Positions 16,088-20,053 of a DNA stretch of 20,053 nucleotides are shown piece after piece. Position 1 is the stretch's first letter. The number at the start of each line of letters is the position of its first letter. The translations under genes and the position numbers were made by a program. Where the stretch lies: the NCBI GenBank assembly GCA_043729515.1, contig JAYTLK010000146.1:1-20053 (forward strand), read 5' to 3'. The DNA comes from JANXSS01 sp043729515. GTDB taxonomy: Bacteria > Pseudomonadota > Gammaproteobacteria > Burkholderiales > Burkholderiaceae_D. The notes below the pieces were generated by a model. The model was not told the DNA's origin, ran no database searches, and saw only the letters and a list, made by a program, of their open reading frames with translations.

Positions 16088-17047
16088 TCAGGCCGGCAGG
16101 GCCGGTGCAGGCTGCGCGATGCGTTCGCGCAGGATGCGTTCGAAATGGGTCGGATCATGCGGCGTCAGCATTTCTGCATCGCGCGGCAGGTAAAAATCAT
16201 ACAGGCGCGAGATCCAGAAACGCAGGGCCGCGGCGCGCAGCATCGGCTGCCACAGGTCGCGCTCGGCAGCCGTGAAGGGACGTACCCGTGCGTAAGCATC
16301 GACCATTGCCTGTACCCGGGCGCAGTCAAGCACGCCGGTGTCGAGATCGATGCACCAGTCGTTGACGGTGACGGCGACATCAAAGAGCCAGGTATCACAG
16401 CCGGCAAAATAGAAATCGAAGAAGCCGGTGAGACGTTCGCCGTCGAACATGACGTTGTTGCGAAACAGATCGGCGTGGATCGGACCCTGGGGCAGACCGC
16501 GGCCGGCATCGGTCTCGGCTGCATGTGTCTGGAACGCGACTTCCTTCTGCAGCAGTGCAGCGCAATCAGCCGACAGATGTGGCAGCACGGCCGGCATCGT
16601 CTCGCGCCACCAGCGCAGGCCCCGCAGGTTCGGCTGGCGGATCGCAAAGTCCTGTGCCGCCCGATGCATCTTTGCCAGCATCGCACCAACGGCGGCGCAA
16701 TGCACAGGTTGCGGCGCCATCTGGCACGTCCCCGCCAGCTTGGTCACGATCGAGGCCGGCTTGCCATGCAGCGCATGCAGGATCGCGCCGTTGTCGCTGG
16801 CGACCGGTGCCGGCACCAGCACGCCGCGTTCGGCCAGGTGGCGCATCAGGTGCAGGTAGAACGGCAACTGGACGAAACTCAGGTTTTCGAAAATCGTGAG
16901 GACATATTCACCGCGATCGGTGCTGAGAAAAAAATTGCTGTTCTCGATGCCGGAGGCGATGCCATCGACCGCATGCACTTTCCCGAGCGGAAATTGCGTG
17001 ATCCAAGTGGAAAGATCGTCGAGCGAAACCGGAGTGAAGACTGCCAT
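16088..17047 (-). CDS. thrB: Homoserine kinase ThrB (aminoglycoside phosphotransferase-like type)
   Basis: A 319-aa homoserine kinase that makes O-phosphohomoserine in threonine synthesis. It belongs to the APH/choline-kinase fold type found in beta- and alphaproteobacteria, not the GHMP type of E. coli. The N-terminus MAVFTPVSLDDLSTWI, then GIENSNFFLSTDRGEYVLTIFE, fits this family. The catalytic loop is HADLFRNN (H191, D193, N198) and the metal-binding aspartate is in FFDFYFAG (D211). The ATG at 17047 is chosen because the frame extends more than 100 codons upstream without family similarity. It stands between the DUF2782-like gene and the membrane protein on the same strand. Confidence 0.95.
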   Translation of the reverse strand: MAVFTPVSLDDLSTWITQFPLGKVHAVDGIASGIENSNFFLSTDRGEYVLTIFENLSFVQLPFYLHLMRHLAERGVLVPAPVASDNGAILHALHGKPASIVTKLAGTCQMAPQPVHCAAVGAMLAKMHRAAQDFAIRQPNLRGLRWWRETMPAVLPHLSADCAALLQKEVAFQTHAAETDAGRGLPQGPIHADLFRNNVMFDGERLTGFFDFYFAGCDTWLFDVAVTVNDWCIDLDTGVLDCARVQAMVDAYARVRPFTAAERDLWQPMLRAAALRFWISRLYDFYLPRDAEMLTPHDPTHFERILRERIAQPAPALPA

Positions 17048-17213
17048 GGCGTGAATCGGTGGAACTGAAAGCGGCGCAACCGGCGGCCGACGGGTTGCAT
17101 GACGCATGAGCCACCGAACGATCGGGGTCGGTACTGCTACGCCAGCGCAACTCCGGCAGTGTAGCCGCAGAAGCGGGCGCAACGACTCAGTTTTTTGCAG
17201 GCACCCGTGCCGG

Positions 17214-17687
17214 TCATTTCGTGGGCACGTTCGACGGCATGGCAGGGGGCATTGGCGCTGGCTCCAGGGTCTGCAGTGATTGTGGCGATTGTGGTGTCTG
17301 CGGTAGCGCCTCCTGCTTCTTCTGCCGCCCGAGACCGAATTCACCGATCTTGAACTGCGCTGCCCGATTACCGACGCTTTGCGCATCGCCAGGCTGCGCA
17401 TTGCCGACCTGCCGGTTCGGACGGACCGTGTATGTGCTCACGGGAGTGCGGACCTGGGTCTCGATCACGGCGCCGGTGTTGTCACGCAAGTCGGTGGTGC
17501 CCGGCCGGTTGTCCGTTTCGCCCGGCCGGATTGCCGGCGCGGGCGTGCCGAGGCTCGGTTGCTGGTTTTCCGGTAGCGGCTCCAGTCGCGGCGGCATCGG
17601 CGCCGGTGCATTCTGGGCCAGCGCGCCAGCCATCACGCAGGCCAACAGCGGCAGGGCCATCAATGGTTTCAGGCGCCCGAACGGCAT
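17214..17687 (-). CDS. DUF2782-like secreted protein upstream of thrB
   Basis: A protein of about 157 aa with a signal peptide (MPFGRLKPLMALPLLACVMAGALAQ, cleavage near residue 25), a Pro-rich linker, then a conserved-looking segment (GAVIETQVRTPVSTYTVRPN, followed by QPGDAQSVGNRAAQFKIGEF) and a Gln/Pro-rich tail. The middle resembles DUF2782, small periplasmic proteins found next to polA in betaproteobacteria. Starts at 17717 and 17765 are also in frame. I prefer 17687 because it gives a normal signal peptide and the third-position GC is high from there but not in the 26 codons before it. No Shine-Dalgarno is evident. Function is unknown. It is divergent from polA, with 166 bp to thrB downstream. 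Confidence 0.75.
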   Translation of the reverse strand: MPFGRLKPLMALPLLACVMAGALAQNAPAPMPPRLEPLPENQQPSLGTPAPAIRPGETDNRPGTTDLRDNTGAVIETQVRTPVSTYTVRPNRQVGNAQPGDAQSVGNRAAQFKIGEFGLGRQKKQEALPQTPQSPQSLQTLEPAPMPPAMPSNVPTK

Positions 17688-17992
17688 TGAAAGCGAACCG
17701 TGGAAAGAATGCGCCATTGGCAGCGCAGTCGGCCGAGGAAAATGACGGGAATCTGGCGGGTTCATGATGATCGCGTGCCTTGAGGTAAGTGCCTGGTGAA
17801 AGCCCGGCAAGCAGGGTTGCAGGGCACGGCGGAGTAAGTCGATTGTAGCAAAACGGGACGACGCAGCCAGCGCATGCACGCCCGGAGCCGCCGCTAAAGT
17901 CTGCGATAATCCCACGGCCATCCATCCTGACGCGCTGCCTGCCGCACATTGCGCCGACAGGCTGCCCGCCGCGCTTTCCTTCCAAGATATCA
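17688..17992. promoter_or_regulatory. Divergent promoter region between the DUF2782-like gene and polA
   Basis: No gene is seen here. For polA, TGCGATAAT at 17902-17910 is an extended -10 element without a good -35, predicting a leader of about 75 nt. For the minus-strand gene, TACAAT at 17847-17842 is a five-of-six -10 match with only a weak -35. Neither is certain. Confidence 0.4.
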
Positions 17993-20053
17993 ATGAACAA
18001 AACCTTGTTGCTGGTCGACGGCTCGAGCTATCTCTACCGCGCCTTTCATGCCATGCCTGACCTGCGCAACTCCGCCGGCGCGCCCACCGGCGCCATCTAC
18101 GGCATGATCAACATGCTGCGCCGGCTGCGCATGGATTACCCGGCGGCGTTCATCGCCTGCGTGTTCGATGCCAAGGGCAAGACTTTTCGCGACGACCTCT
18201 ATCCACAATACAAGGCGCAGCGCGCATCCATGCCGGAGGATCTGTCGAAGCAGATCGAGCCGATCCATGAAGCGGTGCGGGCCATGGGCTGGCCGATCCT
18301 GATGGTCGATGGGGTCGAGGCCGACGACGTCATCGGCACCCTGGCCGTGCAGGCGACAACGCACGGCATGCAGACGGTAATTTCCACCGGCGACAAGGAC
18401 CTGGCGCAATTGGTCAATGCCGATGTCACGCTGATCAACACCATGAGCAACGAGACGCTCGACATTGCCGGCGTGGTGAACAAGTTCGGGGTGGCGCCGG
18501 AGCGCATCGTCGATTATCTGACGCTGGTAGGCGACACGGTCGACAACGTGCCCGGTGTCGAGAAGGTCGGCCCGAAGACAGCCGTGAAATGGCTGACGCA
18601 GTACGGCACGCTCGACGGCGTGGTGGCCAACGCGGCGTCGATCGGCGGCGCCGTCGGCGAGAACCTGCGCCGTGCGCTCGACTGGCTGCCGCAGGCAAAA
18701 ACCCTGATCACGGTAAAGACCGATTGCGACCTGGCCGAACACATGGTGTCGATTCCGGAGTCGCTGCAGCAGCTCCCGGAAAACAAGGAAGCGATGCTGG
18801 CCTTCTTTGCCAAGAACGGTTTCAAGTCCTGGCTACGCGAACTGAGCAGCGAACTCGGCAGTGCCGCAACACCGGCCGAAGGCACATCCGCACCGGCTGG
18901 CGCAGCACAGGGTGGCCTCTTCGCCGCGCCCCCGGCACCGGTCGACACCGATTACGAAACCGTCCTGACCGACGCCCAGCTCGACACCTGGATCGCGAAA
19001 ATCAACGGTGCGGCGGTGACATCGGTCGACACCGAGACCACTTCCCTGATCCCGATGCAGGCACAGATGGTCGGCATTTCGCTATGCTGCGAGCCGGGCA
19101 TCGCGGCCTACATTCCCCTGGCGCATCGCTATCCGGATGCACCGGCGCAACTCTCCCGGGACCACGTGCTGGCACGACTGAAGGACTGGCTCGAAGACGC
19201 GTCGAAACCGAAGCTCGGACAGCACCTGAAATACGACGCCCATATTTTCGAGAACCACGGCGTGCATTTGCACGGCATCGTGCATGACACCCTGCTCGAA
19301 TCCTATGTATTCGAGTCGCACAAGAGCCACGACATGGACAGTTTGGCGCTGCGCCACCTGAACCGCAAGACCATCACTTTCGCGGAGGTCTGCGGCAAGG
19401 GCGCCTCGCAGATCTGCTTCGACCAGGTCGAACTCGGCCGGGCCACCGAATATGCAGCCGAAGATGCCGACATCACGCTGCAGCTGCATCAGGCGATGTG
19501 GCCGCACATTGAAGGCGACCCAAAGCTGACCATGATCTATCAAAAGATCGAGCTGCCGACCGCGATCGTGCTGCAGAAGATCGAGCGCAACGGCGTACTG
19601 GTGGATGCCGAACTGCTGGGCGTGCAATCGGGTGAGCTCGGCCGGCGCATGCTGGAACTGGAGCGCCAGGCTTATGACTTGGCGGGGCAGCCGTTCAACC
19701 TCAATTCTCCCAAGCAGATCGGTGAAATCTTTTTCGATCGCCTGATGCTGCCGGTCATAAAAAAAACGCCGTCCGGCACGCCGTCGACCGACGAGGAAGT
19801 CCTGCAAAAACTGGCCGAGGACTATCCGCTGCCGAAAGTACTGCTTGAATACCGCGGCCTGTCGAAACTGAAATCGACCTATACCGACAAACTCCCGCGC
19901 ATGATCGATCCGGCAACCGGCCGGGTGCACACGAACTATGCGCAGGCGGTGGCCATTACCGGACGCCTTGCTTCGAACGAACCGAACCTGCAGAACATTC
20001 CGATTCGCAGCGCCGAAGGCCGGCGTATTCGGGAAGCTTTCGTGGCCGGCCCG
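17993..20053 (+). CDS. polA: DNA polymerase I PolA (5' portion, runs off the window)
   Basis: The first 687 residues of DNA polymerase I, used in repair synthesis and Okazaki fragment maturation. Residues 1 to about 300 are the 5'-3' exonuclease/flap domain (LLLVDGSSYLYRAFHA with D9, VDGVEADDVIGTLA, ISTGDKDLAQLV, GDTVDNVPGVEKVGPKTA). The 3'-5' exonuclease domain keeps its catalytic acids: VDTETTS (D346, E348), GQHLKYDAHIF and YAAEDADIT, so proofreading is expected to be active. The polymerase domain begins at about 510 and reads through ITGRLASNEPNLQNIP to RRIREAFVAGP, ending just short of motif A. The reading frame is open to the last base with no stop. The ATG at 17993 gives the conserved N-terminus; the ribosome site is weak. 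Confidence 0.97.
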   Translation, partial: MNKTLLLVDGSSYLYRAFHAMPDLRNSAGAPTGAIYGMINMLRRLRMDYPAAFIACVFDAKGKTFRDDLYPQYKAQRASMPEDLSKQIEPIHEAVRAMGWPILMVDGVEADDVIGTLAVQATTHGMQTVISTGDKDLAQLVNADVTLINTMSNETLDIAGVVNKFGVAPERIVDYLTLVGDTVDNVPGVEKVGPKTAVKWLTQYGTLDGVVANAASIGGAVGENLRRALDWLPQAKTLITVKTDCDLAEHMVSIPESLQQLPENKEAMLAFFAKNGFKSWLRELSSELGSAATPAEGTSAPAGAAQGGLFAAPPAPVDTDYETVLTDAQLDTWIAKINGAAVTSVDTETTSLIPMQAQMVGISLCCEPGIAAYIPLAHRYPDAPAQLSRDHVLARLKDWLEDASKPKLGQHLKYDAHIFENHGVHLHGIVHDTLLESYVFESHKSHDMDSLALRHLNRKTITFAEVCGKGASQICFDQVELGRATEYAAEDADITLQLHQAMWPHIEGDPKLTMIYQKIELPTAIVLQKIERNGVLVDAELLGVQSGELGRRMLELERQAYDLAGQPFNLNSPKQIGEIFFDRLMLPVIKKTPSGTPSTDEEVLQKLAEDYPLPKVLLEYRGLSKLKSTYTDKLPRMIDPATGRVHTNYAQAVAITGRLASNEPNLQNIPIRSAEGRRIREAFVAGP

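Noticed and set aside
16028..17068. Plus-strand open frame opposite thrB
   Set aside because: The minus strand encodes all ThrB catalytic motifs; the antisense translation is featureless.
17186..17213. T run and GGCAC/GTGCC repeat after the DUF2782-like gene as a terminator
   Set aside because: On the minus strand the repeat is followed by A residues, not T, and the loop would be only two bases.

Overview
The window is GC-rich bacterial chromosome, most likely from a betaproteobacterium of the Burkholderiales, Oxalobacteraceae-like. This rests on protein character and gene order: a DUF2782-like secreted protein between polA and thrB, a BPSS1780-type membrane protein after thrB, a short thi operon behind a TPP riboswitch, and a LexA operator of the CTGT-N8-ACAG type. 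No rRNA, tRNA, CRISPR array, insertion sequence or phage gene was seen. The species call is an inference from memory of these families, not a search.

Layout. Positions 71-3055 (minus) hold a large exported protein with a YVTN/YncE-type beta-propeller followed by a PF04185-type phosphoesterase domain. Positions 3319-8558 (plus) hold a thiamine operon: TPP riboswitch, thiC, thiS, thiG, thiD, thiE and a translationally coupled GNAT acetyltransferase. The leader after the riboswitch contains a perfect 10-bp hairpin that buries the thiC Shine-Dalgarno sequence, and an alternative pairing with the 3' end of the aptamer, so a translational switch can be read from the sequence. Positions 8566-11329 (minus) hold a two-gene DNA-metabolism operon: a radical SAM protein with a C-terminal helix-hairpin-helix, then a DUF4130 domain fused to a UdgX-type uracil-DNA-binding domain. 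A canonical 20-bp LexA box lies 38 bp upstream of its first start codon, so the pair is probably part of the SOS regulon. This is the most interesting system in the window.

Positions 11587-12618 (minus) hold an orphan low-complexity protein with a degenerate paired EF-hand-like module resembling that of type III secretion translocators and effectors of the HrpF/NopX/HrpK kind. No secretion genes are nearby. Positions 12864-15164 (plus) hold a UvrD/PcrA-type helicase. Positions 15238-17687 (minus) hold DUF2782-like protein, homoserine kinase ThrB and a six-helix membrane protein as a probable operon. polA starts at 17993 (plus) and runs off the right edge just before polymerase motif A.

Three separate DNA-repair loci (SOS-boxed radical SAM/UdgX operon, uvrD, polA) lie within about 12 kb, interleaved with thiamine and threonine biosynthesis. 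The thiamine genes cover pyrimidine synthesis and phosphorylation (ThiC, ThiD), the sulfur carrier (ThiS), thiazole synthase (ThiG) and coupling (ThiE). The ThiS-activating enzyme and the glycine oxidase are not in the window.
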